DNA of 64,000 nucleotides from Ascochyta rabiei. Its lineage: Eukaryota; Ascomycota; Dothideomycetes; Pleosporales; Didymellaceae. Numbering within the stretch: position 1 is the stretch's first letter; each line of letters starts with the position of its first letter. Shown one piece after another: positions 20,119 through 31,109 of this stretch. The stretch spans positions 1,225,501-1,289,500 of the forward strand of contig NC_082408.1 of the NCBI RefSeq assembly GCF_004011695.2, in the 5' to 3' direction. The translations under genes and the position numbers were made by a program. The notes beneath the pieces were generated by a model that did no database searches, had not been told where the DNA came from, and saw only the letters and a program-made list of their open reading frames with translations.

Positions 20119-23100
20119 CTACATGACAACGCACTTCTCTCGTTCTTCGCCATTTGGCCCAGCCACTCCGGCACTCTGCCGCCTTCCGGGTCGTCCAATG
20201 TTAGAAGTCGAAGGTTGTCGGCCAGAAAAACGTCTGCCTGAGGGCCCGGTTCCCGGGGCCACGCTGCCGCTGTTGCCGTGATAGGCACTGCCTTGGCCCG
20301 GCAGTGGTGCGCTTGAACTTGCCGGGTGGCCTGGCGGAGGGTTGTATTGCGGGACTGTTGAAGCCTCTTCGTAGGTTGGTGGCGGCGCTGGGCCTTCGTT
20401 TGGCCTATAGCCTGTGATGTTGCTGCGGCGCGGCGGAACAATCGGTGGCTGCTCTCCGGGACGAGAGGCTCTACGGTTAGCGGGGCGCTCGCGTGCTTGC
20501 GCTGCTATCGCATTCTCGGAGGCTTCGTTGTCTCGCACACGTTGTTCGGCTCCGCGTCTTTCACGATCCTCTTCCTCCTCTTGGAGTTGCAGCGCTAGGG
20601 CAAGATCGTGGTCCTCTTGCTCGGCCCTACTAAGACCGGTCGATGAGGTTGATTCGTCGGTCCGGGTTGCAGGCTCCGCAGCTGGAGCAGATTGCTGTTG
20701 GGTTGGTCGACGAGTTGGAACAGTCGTCCAACCGCGGTTATCATCGACCGGAGCCTGCTCCTGCTGCTGAAACGCTGCCTGGGGAGCGGAGTCGTGGTTG
20801 CCAACGGGTCGGAAATCACCAGAGAAAAGCTCGCTGCCCATTCCGTTGACGTCAACCAAGGACTCCCACACGATTTCATCATGAGTTGAGTATCCTTGGT
20901 CGGTAACAAGTGTAACGAGATTCTGCGTTCGAGGATCCTTGAACACAGTCGAGAAGTGGTCGTTGCGGAACAGAATCACGACCTGGCCAGGCTGCAAGCT
21001 GTCTTTCATGACCTTCAAGCCGTGATCTGTCAGCTGGGTAGGCCACTGACTGAGGAATTCCTTAATGGCGTGGATGTCTGTGAACATTTGTTGCTCGCTG
21101 TCAGATAAGGCCTCGCCAGACTGCAGCTTCGCGTCTAGTTCTTCTTCCTGGAACTGAACGTATTGGGACGTCTCATACGACTTTGCTACGCGCTCAAAGG
21201 CCTGATATGCCTCAGAGCCTGCTTCTGGAAGCCAGCCATGGATGAGCGGAATGTCGAATGTGCGATACAGTCTCATGTCCGGTGTGTTCTCAAAACCTCC
21301 AGCCTTGGCTCCGGGGCGGTGGGCAAGTGCCGTGTTACCATGGGTAGCTTCGGAGTCAGGTACGAACATGGGATTGACGTTGAGACCAGTGTGCAGAGCG
21401 AGGAGAAACTTGTACAGGTCGCTCACATCGGGAAGCTCTTGTGCTGCATCTCCGCGCCGCCCCGACATGAGCTCATCGAAGACAGCGTCGAGCAGCAGGC
21501 CAAGGCTGACTTGCTCTCGTGTGCGCAGTGTCTCGACCAGAGCAGTGTCCGTGCCAGACGGAGTTGATAGTACGAGTGCGTTGACCAAAGCGAGCAAAGG
21601 ACATGGTCCATTCAGGTTCTGGGTAAGGATTGGCGAGGTCCGGATGCCAGGCTTGTTTACGTCATGCCATCGAATGTGCTTGATCTGGTAGTGTTCCCTC
21701 CGCTGTCGGTTCATAGCGGCGTTTGGCGATTCGGGCCCGGGGGACGTAGCCCCGGTGATGCCCGTCTCGAGTGGTCGTGGAGGGAATGGCGGTGGTTGCT
21801 CCTCCAGCGACCTCCTAGGTGGCAGTGGTGGCAGTGGCTCGTCTCGCAGAGGTGAAGGTGGCGACTGTCCCTGGGCATTGAAAACGGGAGGAGGTAGCGA
21901 TTGAGGAGCAGAGGGAGGCGTATAGGTTGGCGGGGTCGCTACATGTGCGGAGTCTTGCTCTGCATGTGGTGGTGTGGACTGAACAGGTGGCTGTGGCTGG
22001 TGGGATGGGTATGCAGGGACTTGTTGATCCTGATAAGACTCCTGACTTTGCGCTGCGCTGTGGAGACGAGGGGCTTCCTGAGTCTGCCTTGTGGGCTCAT
22101 GCTGCTGCCAGATGTCTGGCTCCTGCCATGCGGTGTGGGTCTCTTGAGGGGAGCTGCTTTCAGGCCGTCCGTTGAGCGGCGCAGCGTCTGCGACCGTACT
22201 CCATGGGTTGGCATCTGTGGAATCGTGCCTTGGGGGCTCTGGGTGAGGGACAGCACCCTCGAGAGCAATCAGAGGTGGCTGGTCTACGGAGGGCTCCCTC
22301 TGCTGTTGAGGGACGTCGTTGCCGATGTTCAGGTTGGCCATGTGATTGGTGGGCGTCGCCGGTGTCTGGTGGGCAGGCAGCTCCACGGGCTCGAAGCGCT
22401 GGGAGTGGCCGTGTGAGTCGCCCCAGACGTTGTCTGAATCGAAGGTGCTCTGGCCGGTGGCTTGCATTTTGAGGTAGGGGTTGTTCGTCTTCAGCGGCAC
22501 GGAGCTCGTTGAGCCATCGTTGGATATGGTGCTGACGCCGCCGTACGACACAGCGCTGGCGCCGGTGGGCATGGGCGAGATGTCCTCCCACGACTTCTTG
22601 ATGGGCACGGGTGAGATGTTCTCCCCGGACTTCTCGATGGGCACGAGCGAGAGGTTCTCCCACGACTTCTTGATGGGCACGGGCGAGATGTTCTCCCACG
22701 ACTTCTTGATGGGCACGGGCGAGATGTTCTCCCCGGACTTCTCGATGGGCACGAGCGAGAGGTTCTCCCACGACTTCTTGATGGGCACACCAGCGGGCGG
22801 ACCCGCTCTCAAAGCATCTGGGAGAGCGGCCTCGGTGTTGGACGTGGCCGCTGGCGCCTTCCCGCCTGCGGGCCTGAGCGCATCCGGGACGCCTGCAGGG
22901 CTGGGGTCATCCCAGGCGTCGTCATCGTCCGACTTGTCCCAGTCCTCGTCGCTGTAGTCCGAGTCGTCGTCAAGCAGGCGGTCGTCGTCGCCTCTCTGCG
23001 GGTGAGCGATGTCGGGGGTCTTGAAGTTGAAGGCCGGGGTACCGCTGGAGCTGGGCGGGTAGGCATTGTGCGCGGGAGCCGAGGGCACAGCGGACAGGCG

Positions 23101-23190
23101 CTCTTCGCCCGGTGTGAGGGGGTAGGGAGGGTTCGCTTTGGAGAGCGGTGCTGGCACGAGGCCTTGGTCGGTCGAGGGCTTCATGACCAT
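20119..23190 (-). CDS. MINDY-family deubiquitinase with MIU motif and C-terminal CaaX box
   Basis: A single-exon 1,023-residue protein. The catalytic domain (about residues 495-780) is of the MINDY/FAM63 type, Cys proteases that trim Lys48-linked ubiquitin chains. QNLNGPCPLLALVNAL carries the catalytic Cys and its oxyanion Gln; ILFRNDHFSTVF carries the catalytic His. An Ala- and Leu-rich MIU-like ubiquitin-binding helix lies at about 850-870 (EDHDLALALQLQEEEED). The protein ends in CVVM, a CaaX box predicted to be farnesylated, which would tether it to membranes. The first 490 residues are Pro-, Gln- and Ser-rich, with six 12-residue KKSWENISPVPI-type repeats. A stop in the minisatellite frame fixes the start at or near 23190. 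The gene is divergent from TRM6. Confidence 0.9.
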   Translation of the reverse strand: MVMKPSTDQGLVPAPLSKANPPYPLTPGEERLSAVPSAPAHNAYPPSSSGTPAFNFKTPDIAHPQRGDDDRLLDDDSDYSDEDWDKSDDDDAWDDPSPAGVPDALRPAGGKAPAATSNTEAALPDALRAGPPAGVPIKKSWENLSLVPIEKSGENISPVPIKKSWENISPVPIKKSWENLSLVPIEKSGENISPVPIKKSWEDISPMPTGASAVSYGGVSTISNDGSTSSVPLKTNNPYLKMQATGQSTFDSDNVWGDSHGHSQRFEPVELPAHQTPATPTNHMANLNIGNDVPQQQREPSVDQPPLIALEGAVPHPEPPRHDSTDANPWSTVADAAPLNGRPESSSPQETHTAWQEPDIWQQHEPTRQTQEAPRLHSAAQSQESYQDQQVPAYPSHQPQPPVQSTPPHAEQDSAHVATPPTYTPPSAPQSLPPPVFNAQGQSPPSPLRDEPLPPLPPRRSLEEQPPPFPPRPLETGITGATSPGPESPNAAMNRQRREHYQIKHIRWHDVNKPGIRTSPILTQNLNGPCPLLALVNALVLSTPSGTDTALVETLRTREQVSLGLLLDAVFDELMSGRRGDAAQELPDVSDLYKFLLALHTGLNVNPMFVPDSEATHGNTALAHRPGAKAGGFENTPDMRLYRTFDIPLIHGWLPEAGSEAYQAFERVAKSYETSQYVQFQEEELDAKLQSGEALSDSEQQMFTDIHAIKEFLSQWPTQLTDHGLKVMKDSLQPGQVVILFRNDHFSTVFKDPRTQNLVTLVTDQGYSTHDEIVWESLVDVNGMGSELFSGDFRPVGNHDSAPQAAFQQQEQAPVDDNRGWTTVPTRRPTQQQSAPAAEPATRTDESTSSTGLSRAEQEDHDLALALQLQEEEEDRERRGAEQRVRDNEASENAIAAQARERPANRRASRPGEQPPIVPPRRSNITGYRPNEGPAPPPTYEEASTVPQYNPPPGHPASSSAPLPGQGSAYHGNSGSVAPGTGPSGRRFSGRQPSTSNIGRPGRRQSAGVAGPNGEEREKCVVM
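22561..22790 (-). repeat. 36-bp coding tandem repeat inside the MINDY gene
   Basis: Six 36-bp units encode 12-residue repeats with the order A-B-C-A-B-C', where A is KKSWENLSLVPI, B is EKSGENISPVPI and C is KKSWENISPVPI. The order shows that a 108-bp block was duplicated as a whole. Confidence 0.9.
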
Positions 23191-24629
23191 GGCGTCGGGC
23201 GGTGGTTGGCCTCGCGGGTGGATGTTTGGCAGCAGTGCAGTGCAGTGGCGTGCAGGTCAATGAGCCCCAAGCCTCGCGGGTGGATGTTTGGCTGCAGTGG
23301 CAGTGCAGTGGCGTGCAGGTCAATGAGCCCCAAGCCTCGCGGGTGGATGTTTGGCTGCAGTGGCAGTGCAGTGGCGTGCAGGTCAATGAGCCCCAAGCCT
23401 CGCGGGTGGATGTTTGGCTGCAGTGGCAGTGCAGTGGCGTGCAGGTCAATGAGCCCCAAGCCTCGCGGGTGGATGTTTGGCTGCAGTGGCAGTGCAGTGG
23501 CGTGCAGGTCAATGAGCCCCAAGCCTCGCGGGTGGATGTTTGGCTGCAGTGGCAGTGCAGTGGCGTGCAGGTCAATGAGCCCCAAGCCTCGCGGGTGGAT
23601 GTTTGGCTGCAGTGGCAGTGCAGTGGCGTGCAGGTCAATGAGCCCCAAGCCTCGCGGGTGGATGTTTGGCTGCAGTGGCAGTGCAGTGGCGTGCAGGTCA
23701 ATGAGCCCCAAGCCTCGCGGGTGGATGTTTGGCTGCAGTGGCAGTGCAGTGGCGTGCAGGTCAATGAGCCCCAAGCCTCGCGGGTGGATGTTTGGCTGCA
23801 GTGGCAGTGCAGTGGCGTGCAGGTCAATGAGCCCCAAGCCTCGCGGGTGGATGTTTGGCTGCAGTGGCAGTGCAGTGGCGTGCAGGTCAATGAGCCCCAA
23901 GCCTCGCGGGTGGATGTTTGGCTGCAGTGGCAGTGCAGTGGCGTGCAGGTCAATGAGCCCCAAGCCTCGCGGGTGGATGTTTGGCTGCAGTGGCAGTGCA
24001 GTGGCGTGCAGGTCAATGAGCCCCAAGCCTCGCGGGTGGATGTTTGGCTGCAGTGGCAGTGCAGTGGCGTGCAGGTCAATGAGCCCCAAGCCTCGCGGGT
24101 GGATGTTTGGCGGCAGTGGCAGTGGCAGTGGCTTGGCTGTCGAGTCTGGGCCAAGACGACTAGGCACGTCCTGACTTTGTGAGCAGCAAACAGTCACGTC
24201 CTGAGTAGGCGAGCAGCAGACGGTCAAGTACTGCACGAGGCGTAGGCGTGGCGTCGAGTGCCTTCCTTGCGCATACGCGGCCAGCTGTGTACTTATCCGG
24301 GAGCTATGAACCCGGCGCGCGAATCAACGTCATTGCAGCGCGGCGGCGGTTGGCGGACGCATGGGTCGTGTGGCTGTGCTGCGCTGCACTGCGGCGGTGC
24401 AGTGTGGGGAAGCGCATGTGAAATTTGACAGGGCCATTCGCTGCGGCTACTGTTCGCCTTTTCACCTTTTACCTTTTTGCTTTTACCTTTTTGCTTTTAC
24501 CTTTTTGCTTTTTACTTCTTCGCCTTTCCGGCAGCACGCGCCTGTCGCAACGCTCACCACACACAGAAGACGCAACAGACGAGCCTAGCGGTCGCGCCTG
24601 GTCGGGTGAACGCCTGTCAGTCCAACGCC
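23191..24629. promoter_or_regulatory. divergent promoter region MINDY / TRM6 carrying a minisatellite
   Basis: A 1.44-kb gap between divergent start codons is two-thirds filled by the 63-bp minisatellite. The rest, next to TRM6, includes a T-rich TTTTACC/TTTTTGC repeat at about 24464-24520, usual for a fungal core promoter. Confidence 0.6.
23221..24140. repeat. 63-bp minisatellite, about 14 copies
   Basis: GGATGTTTGG starts recur every 63 bp from 23282 to 24101, flanked by a 62-bp variant at 23220 and a variant last copy. The internal copies look identical base for base. The unit holds GGCAGTGCAGTGG, close to the core of the dispersed 19-bp element. Because 63 is divisible by three, long frames stay open on both strands; they are repeat artefacts and not genes. 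Confidence 0.95.
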
Positions 24630-26597
24630 ATGCACTCCCACATCCGCCCCAACACGCACGTCGCCTTGCGCCTGCCCTCGGGCATCCTGAAGATCGTCGA
24701 GCTCAAACCCAACACGTACGTTGCATAGCCGGGAGTGAGCCCTCCATGACGCCTGGTTCGCGAGCCAGCCTTGCTCATGCGCTCGTGTAGAAACATCTTC
24801 CTGGGCAAATTCGGAACTTTCAACTCCAACCTCCTGCTCGGCCGGCCTTACTACCTCACCTACGAGCTCCTCGACAAGGACGACGGCAAGGCCAAGACCG
24901 AGCTGCGCGTCGTGCCAGCCGCAGAGCTCCATGCAGAAGCAGTAGGCGACGGACATGCGCCTGCGCCTGCGCCTGCAGCAGACGAGGAGGCAGACGACAG
25001 CGCTGAAGGCGGCGCTGGCTTCGACATTGTGGGTGCTGACGGCGAGGTGCTCATGCGCAACAACCGCCTCACCGTCGACGATGCGACACGCCAGACGCTC
25101 ACCATGGAGGAGATCGAGGAGCTGAAGAAGGCCGGCACGGGCTCAGGCAAGGACATCATCGCGAAGATCATGGCCTCGCACCAGGCCATCAGTGAGAAGA
25201 CGGCCTTCTCGCTCGCAAAGTACACTCTCCGGAAGTCACGCAAGTTCTTGAGGCGCTTCACCGCGCTGCCCCTGGATGTAGGGAGGCTTGCCGAGCACAT
25301 CTTGGAGAAGGAGGCATACAGGATCATGGAGCTGAGGGAGGACCTGCTGGGCCTGATCTGCAGTTGGTCAAACGTCCACTGCAGCGCAAAGACCCGCGTC
25401 TTGACCGCCGAGGATGGAGTCAGCCAGATCGGAGGAGGAAGGTGGCTGGTCGTAGACGACACGGGCGGTCTCGTCACAGCCGCACTCGCCGAGAAAATGG
25501 GCCTGCTTTACCCCACAGAAGAAGAGGAGTCGACTTCAGATGACGAGGAAGAAGCAGCACCAGAACCGCCCTCCAACAGCGCACCAGAACCGCCCTCCAA
25601 CAGCGCACCAGAACCGTCCTCCAACAGCGCACCAGATACCGCCATGCCCGACGCCGACACCGCAGCCGACGCATCCACCCGTCCGCGCAAACCCCCACGA
25701 CCACACATCCCCCAAATGTCCGCCTACACCAACACCCTCACCATCCTGCACCCAAACAACCAGCCCAACCTCGCCTGCCTAAAGTACTTCGGCTACGACT
25801 TCGGCCAGCCCTCGCCCTCGCACCCCTTATACAAGCACCTAAAATCGCTCTCCTGGCTCTCCCTCCTCTCTCCCTCAGACGACCCATCCTACATCGAGCC
25901 CGAGCAGCTCACGGAGACGGAGCTAGCCAACATGAAAAGCAGCAAGCGGGGCAATTACTACAAGAAGCGCCGACGATGGGAGAAGTGCAAGCGCGTCGTC
26001 GACGAAACCAGGCGCGGCGGCTTCGACGGGCTGGTCGTGTGCACCAGCATGGACGTCAAGGGCGTGCTGAAGGAACTCGTCCCGCTCGTCAAAGGCGGCG
26101 GGAAGGTAGTCGTCTACCACCAGAACGTCGAGCCGCTCGTCGAGCTCACGGACTGCTACTCGAAAGAGCGCAGAGCAGCGTTCATCGCGAGAGAATTCGG
26201 TACAGATACACGGAGAAACGGCAAACGAACGCTCGGTCATCGCCACGACACTAACACCACCACCGCCGACGCCGACGCCGACGACGACGATGGCAACGAT
26301 GATGATGACGATGATGATTTCCCAGTCAACCCAACGCTCCTCCTCGCTCCCACCCTGCAGACCGCGAGAGCGAGGCAGTGGCAGGTCCTCCCCGAGCGCA
26401 CGCACCCCATGATGACGAGCAAAGGCGGCGCCGAGGGCTATGTTTTTACTGGCACCCGCGTCATTCCCGTTGAAGGTCGTGTTGAGGCCAGAGGGCATGG
26501 GACGAGGAAGAAGAGGAAGACGGTCGTCGAGACGGCTGGGGAGACGGCTGGGGAGACGGTTGTTGAGACGGCTGGGGAGACGCCAGCGAAAGGGTAA
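24630..26597 (+). CDS. TRM6: tRNA (adenine-58-N1)-methyltransferase non-catalytic subunit
   Basis: The 630-residue product comes from exons 24630-24715 and 24791-26597. Trm6 (Gcd10) pairs with Trm61 in the nucleus to form the tetramer that makes m1A58 in tRNA, including initiator tRNA-Met. The N-terminal domain shows ELKPNTNIFLGKFGTFNSNLLLGRPYYLTYE, here joined across the intron and quoted by its halves ELKPNT and NIFLGKFG. TQEEIE-like helices (TMEEIEELKKAG) and the KYTLRKSRKFLRRF block are typical of the family. A Rossmann-like fold without a SAM-binding Gly motif follows, as expected for the non-catalytic partner. Two insertions are low complexity: three 8-residue PEPPSNSA repeats at about 285-310 and an Asp-rich run near 530. 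The C terminus ends in ETAGET repeats. Confidence 0.9.
25557..25635 (+). repeat. 24-bp coding repeat in TRM6
   Basis: Three copies of a 24-bp unit encode PEPPSNSA, PEPPSNSA and PEPSSNSA in an acidic linker. Confidence 0.85.
26525..26583 (+). repeat. 15-bp coding repeat at the TRM6 3' end
   Basis: GAGACGGCTGGG units encode the ETAGE-type tail and lie just before the stop codon. Confidence 0.8.
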
Positions 26598-26836
26598 AGG
26601 GTAGTGGTGTGCTTGGTTCTATCGGATGGATATATCCCCTCGATCGGCGTGTGGGTGTGCGTCTCATGCGCTTGTTGGGTCACGGCTCGCTGCGCATCGA
26701 ATGAGGCTACAACGCTCCTCCAGGATTATGACGATGGACTCGAAGCTGGTAGATACCTTCAATACACACGACAATGCTTACTTGTCATTGTCATCTTGCT
26801 TTCAATACGCACACCACTACTGCCTCCTTGTCTCGT

Positions 26837-27604
26837 CTACAACGCCTTGCCCATGAACTTCCTCTTGGTGTAGCTCAGCCACCACTTGCTCGGCGCGCCC
26901 GTCTCGTCCGCATACACCCTGTTGAGCAACCGCGTGGCCAGCTCCTGCCGCATCTGCATAATGTACTGGCGCAGCACCTCGGCCGCGTTCCTGTCCGGCG
27001 GCGCCTCAAACGCCTGGTTCAGCGGGAATCCCGCGTCGCCGGGAATCGCAAAGTTGGTGTCGAGCGCGAGGTTCATGACGGCCTTGGGGTGTGTCAGCTT
27101 CTTCTTGCTTCGTCCTGTTGCCGGCTACCGGATCGTGTCTGTCGACGCACCTTCTCGGCTTCCCTCCTCCCCATGCCCGGCCTGATCTTGCCCAGCACCT
27201 CGCTCACGTACAGAATCCCATAGATCAGCACGCGGTCCGCGGGGCCCTTGATCTCGAAGTTACGGAAGAATGTGTTTGCGCGGAACAGGGCGAGGATCTC
27301 GTCCAGCGGGTCGTACGACTCGTGTGATGCGTCGATGCTGAGCTCGGTGACGTCGGCGGGCAGCGCAGGGAGCTGCTGTGCAGGGCCACGGGTCCGTGTG
27401 CGCAGCGGCAGGAGGGCGAAGTTGCCTGGTGTGTCTGTCAGTCGGCGCATGCGTGCGGCGGGCGGCGGGAGGTACCGATCAGCTGCTGGTTGGGCTCCTC
27501 GAGGAAGACGGAGTGGTAGGCCTGGAAGGATTAGCTAAGTGTGCAATTGCGAACAAAACTAGATGGATTGCAGTCGCGAGAGACATTCCAGGACTTACAG
27601 GCAT
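26837..27604 (-). CDS. ARC18: Arp2/3 complex 21-kDa subunit (ARPC3)
   Basis: The 190-residue protein is encoded by exons 27604-27599, 27521-27476, 27425-27151 and 27082-26837. ARPC3 is a structural subunit of the seven-protein Arp2/3 complex that nucleates branched actin at endocytic patches. The family N terminus MPAYHS...EEPNQQLIGNFALLPLRT is rebuilt from a 6-nt first exon (Met-Pro only) and two further exons. DEILALFRANTFFRNFEIKG and the GDAGFPLNQAFEAP and KWWLSYTKRKFMGKAL blocks match the rest of the family. The last intron uses a CCAAG acceptor, less common than CAG/TAG. Length is usual for fungi. The gene is divergent from RFC3 with 298 bp between start codons, and convergent with TRM6. 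Confidence 0.93.
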
Positions 27605-27902
27605 CTTGGAATTGTGCTTGCCGGTCTGATGGCGTGTTGTGAAGCTCTCGTGGGATTCGTCGGCGGTGACGGCGCAGCTCAGTGATGTGAGGTGTGCCTG
27701 TCGTAGGGCTGAACCGCGGGGGTTGACTAAGCAGACGCAGCTCCCGGCTGCCAATTAACGCGTCCGTCCGTCGCGTCTCCCAGCTCGCGTCGTCATGCCG
27801 TGAAAGCTTTCGCTTCTAGACTGAACAACAACACCTGGCGGTTCTCTTTCATTCGGTCTTCCTCTACTCTCAAATTCCGACCAAAGCCTCAGTGCCACCA
27901 TC
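27605..27902. promoter_or_regulatory. bidirectional promoter ARPC3 / RFC3
   Basis: A 298-bp spacer between divergent housekeeping start codons. No TATA box is seen. Confidence 0.55.
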
Positions 27903-29133
27903 ATGTCGGATATCGAGGATGAGATGGACGTCGACGCACCTGTTGCAGACACCTCCATCAGCTTTGGGGGAGACACAAAGAAGGGCAAGAGAAGTGCGGC
28001 CAATCTGCCTGTCGAGGCCGAAGACTCGCTACCATGGTTAGCAACAACATTGGGAGAGACAAAAAAGTGGCTGACCTCTGTCTAGGGTGGAGAAGTACCG
28101 ACCGAATTCCCTCGCCGATGTCGAAGGGCACCAAGACATCATAGCTACCATCAACAAGTTCGTCGACTCGAACCGACTTCCACATCTGCTCCTCTACGGG
28201 CCACCAGGCACCGGCAAGACATCAACTGTCCTCGCCCTCGCACGACGCATATATGGCAATAAGAACATGAGGCAGATGGTCCTGGAGCTGAATGCATCAG
28301 ACGACAGAGGCATCGACGTGGTACGAGAGCAGATCAAGACCTTTAGCAGCACAAAACAGATCTTCTCGGCCGCACCAAAGCCAGGGGATGCATCGCTTGC
28401 CACCTTCAAACTCATCATCTTGGACGAGGCGGACGCCATGACTTCGACAGCGCAGATGGCCCTGCGACGGATCATGGAGAAGTACACAGCCAACACACGC
28501 TTCTGCATCATCGCAAACTACACACATAAGCTGTCCCCGGCGCTCCTCTCTCGATGCACCCGTTTCCGCTTCTCGCCACTGAAGGAGCGAGACATCAGGA
28601 ATCTGGTGGACAAGGTTGTCGAAGACGAGAAGGTCAACATCACGCAAGACGCTACAGAGTCGCTGGTGACGCTCAGCAAGGGAGACATGAGACGAGCGCT
28701 CAACGTGTTACAAGCCTGCCATGCATCTAGCACGCCTTTGCAACCACCTGGGCAGCCTGCAGCAGACCCCAGCACCATCGTACGAGACCAGATTACGCAG
28801 ACGACCATTTACGATTGCATTGCAGCACCGCACCCTTCAGACGTTAAATTCATACTGGACACACTGCTTTCGACAAACGACATGACCCAGTGTCTGCGCA
28901 CAGTCAACAACCTGAAGACCATGAAGGGGCTGGCTTTGGCGGACATTCTCACTACAGTGAGTGAGGAGCTGGTCAAGAATGACGTCCCTCCTCAAGTCAT
29001 GGTGACTTGGATGTCGGGTCTGGCAGACATCGAGTACAGACTCAGCGGAGGAGGCAGCGAAGCCATACAGACAGGAGCCGCCATCGGTGTGGTCCGGACC
29101 GGCGTGGAGCTAATGGAGAATGGCAAAAAGTGA
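27903..29133 (+). CDS. RFC3: replication factor C subunit (Rfc3 type)
   Basis: The 393-residue AAA+ ATPase comes from exons 27903-28036 and 28086-29133. It is a small subunit of the RFC clamp loader that opens PCNA at primer-template junctions in replication and repair. The acidic N terminus is followed by WVEKYRPNSLADVEGH. Walker A is GPPGTGKTS (about residue 85), Walker B LIILDEADAMT (about 155) and the RFC-box arginine finger LLSRCTRFRF (about 200). GDMRRALNVLQA marks sensor 2. The C-terminal collar helices are complete. The intron splits the Trp codon before VEKYRP. The N-terminal 45 residues are longer than in yeast, as is common in filamentous fungi. Confidence 0.93.
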
Positions 29134-29743
29134 AGAGGTCAGACGATTTTGGGCGAACGGCGTTCAAGAGGGCATGAGCGGCTCGGAGCCCGCAAGACGA
29201 TACCACAGCGATACCTGAACAATCATGGCGCCGCATGGAAGCGCATTTGCACGTTACTCAAGATCTGCTCGTCTATTGTCCCTTCGCCTCCTGCAAATCA
29301 CCCTGTCCAATCGCCAATCCTAGTCAACTGCCTCTCGCGTTGCAGAGAGAGCTGGCTACACTGTCTTGGCAGCAGCCTTTTAAGCTGCAAGCAGTTATGC
29401 TGGGGGCCTTTAGTGCCATTATTACCGCTCTTGAGGTTTAAGAAAAGTCGCTGAAGTCTTGTAGATTGGCTAGGAGAATAGCGTCAAATACCTCCTGTAT
29501 TATTCGGATTGTCAGCTTGTAGCCCGCTTTTCTTGCAACGCGAGGGATCGCCTCAGAAACGCACGTCGGTGGGGCAAAGACTTGTGTAGGCGCCAGCAGA
29601 CCCTCTTTTGTTGTTGTAAACAAGAGGCAGAGCATGAGAACGCGACAACACGAAAGTCCCACGCTACTTTGAAACGTGCCGCTACCCCCACATCAACCAG
29701 CCATCCCCACCAGCATGACATCCAAGGTGCTTTGACCGGCGAG
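29134..29743. other. intergenic, no gene supported
   Basis: RFC3 3' flank and promoter of the next gene; no motif recognised. Confidence 0.45.
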
Positions 29744-31109
29744 ATGTCTTCAGGGAATAACAAAAGAAAGCCAGACAACATGTCTAAATCTGTGAGTCTG
29801 CTCCACGCATCTGAGCGTGCAACTTGCGACAGGTTGTCGCATTCCTGCTAATGCGCCACAGCCGGCGGCAACGCCGTCACTGCGGCGAGTGACAGCCAAA
29901 CCAAAGAAACGCTTATCGATACCGGGCGCATTTCCTACAGCGGAACCATCAAGTCAGGAAACGCCGCAGAGGTCCGCGCATTCTGTTGTTTCAGCAAGAA
30001 AAGTAGACAGCCGACAATGTAGGAGTGGGGTCGTAAACCAATCTACTAAAGCGCATTCAAAATCCAAAGCTCCGTCACACAGAGTAGAAAAGTCCACTAC
30101 TCGTCAGCCTTCGACACCCAGGAAACGGTCGTCCAGCAAGAAGTCTTCAATCGTTACTCCACGAGTGGATCGACATACAAACCGCCGTGATGTCAGTCTG
30201 CGGTTCTCGTTCAGCGCTCAGCAGGGAGGTACTCAAGGTCCTCTAAAGAAGGGCAGAAGGAGAGGGCGGCCGTCAAACCGTGAAGATGCACGACCATTCC
30301 TGCCTATTCTACCTACCATCGACTCACCCAGCAAACCAGTCACCCCAAGCAAAGAGGACAAAGTGTTGAACAGAAGCTTCTCTGAGCTGCTTGTCACAAC
30401 CGCACAGAACAACCTTACCGGGCCTCTACAACACGACTACACAGACACCCCTTCAGATTTGTCGTCTGAACCCCCTCATGAACCAAAGGCCCCCGATCCA
30501 TCCGTTTTCTCTCATCCTACCAAAAAGCGCGAAGGCTACGGCTTCAGCTACTCAGAACCTCTGTGGTACGACTCCGACGAATACCCCGACACAGAATGCG
30601 ACTGGGATCCGCACGACGAGAGACAAGCTGCGCCGTTCCAACAAGGTATTGCACTCATCGACCAAGATAGTTCCTTCGACGATCTAGTCGTCATGAGGGA
30701 TATCGGTTCCATCCACATAGCCAAACCCCAGCGTACGCTTCCCTGTACAAAAGCCACAAGTGAAGACACCATGCGCCTGAAACAGAAGGCAAAGACGCTG
30801 CTTACCTGGGACGAGAGTGGCGATGTGTATGCGGGGCTGGTCGGCCGCTTAGAGAGGATGGTCCACAACGACCTAGAGAAGAAGGTCAGCGGTCGCGAGA
30901 CTTCGATCCCATCTGTTGTCCAGTGTGCGAGCAAGTTGAAGGACTTCTTGCAGAAGACCAAGGAGGAGCGGATCGACACCGGTGAGAGCCGCCGCGCCGT
31001 GGAGCATGAAATCGAGTGGGCGGCATGGCTCGTGGAAGCAAGCTGGACTGGGGTTATGCATCTGAAGACCAAGGGCTGTAACTGTCGGCCGGATTGGGAA
31101 GAGGATTGA
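29744..31109 (+). CDS. hypothetical basic protein with AT-hook-like motif
   Basis: Exons 29744-29791 and 29862-31109 give 431 residues. I do not recognise the family. The first exon encodes MSSGNNKRKPDNMSKS; the 70-nt intron starts GTGAGT and ends GCCACAG. Residues 17-200 are basic, Ser/Pro/Thr-rich and probably disordered, with several nuclear-localisation-like clusters. KKGRRRGRPSNRE at about 140-150 fits an AT-hook core (RGRP), which binds the minor groove of AT-rich DNA. The C-terminal half is more ordered, with helical segments around residues 310-410 and a conserved-looking end WAAWLVEASWTGVMHLKTKG followed by CNCRPDWEED. A nuclear, DNA-associated role is inferred from the basic content and the hook only. 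Confidence 0.7.

Noticed and set aside
23221..24140. CRISPR-like array
   Set aside because: The units are contiguous with no unique spacers, and the genome is fungal; it is a minisatellite.
22970..24236. Long open frames (about 325-395 codons) on both strands across the minisatellite, for example a 394-codon frame at 22970-24154
   Set aside because: They consist of one 21-residue unit repeated because the DNA period is 63 bp; they have no independent start context, domain or splice partner.
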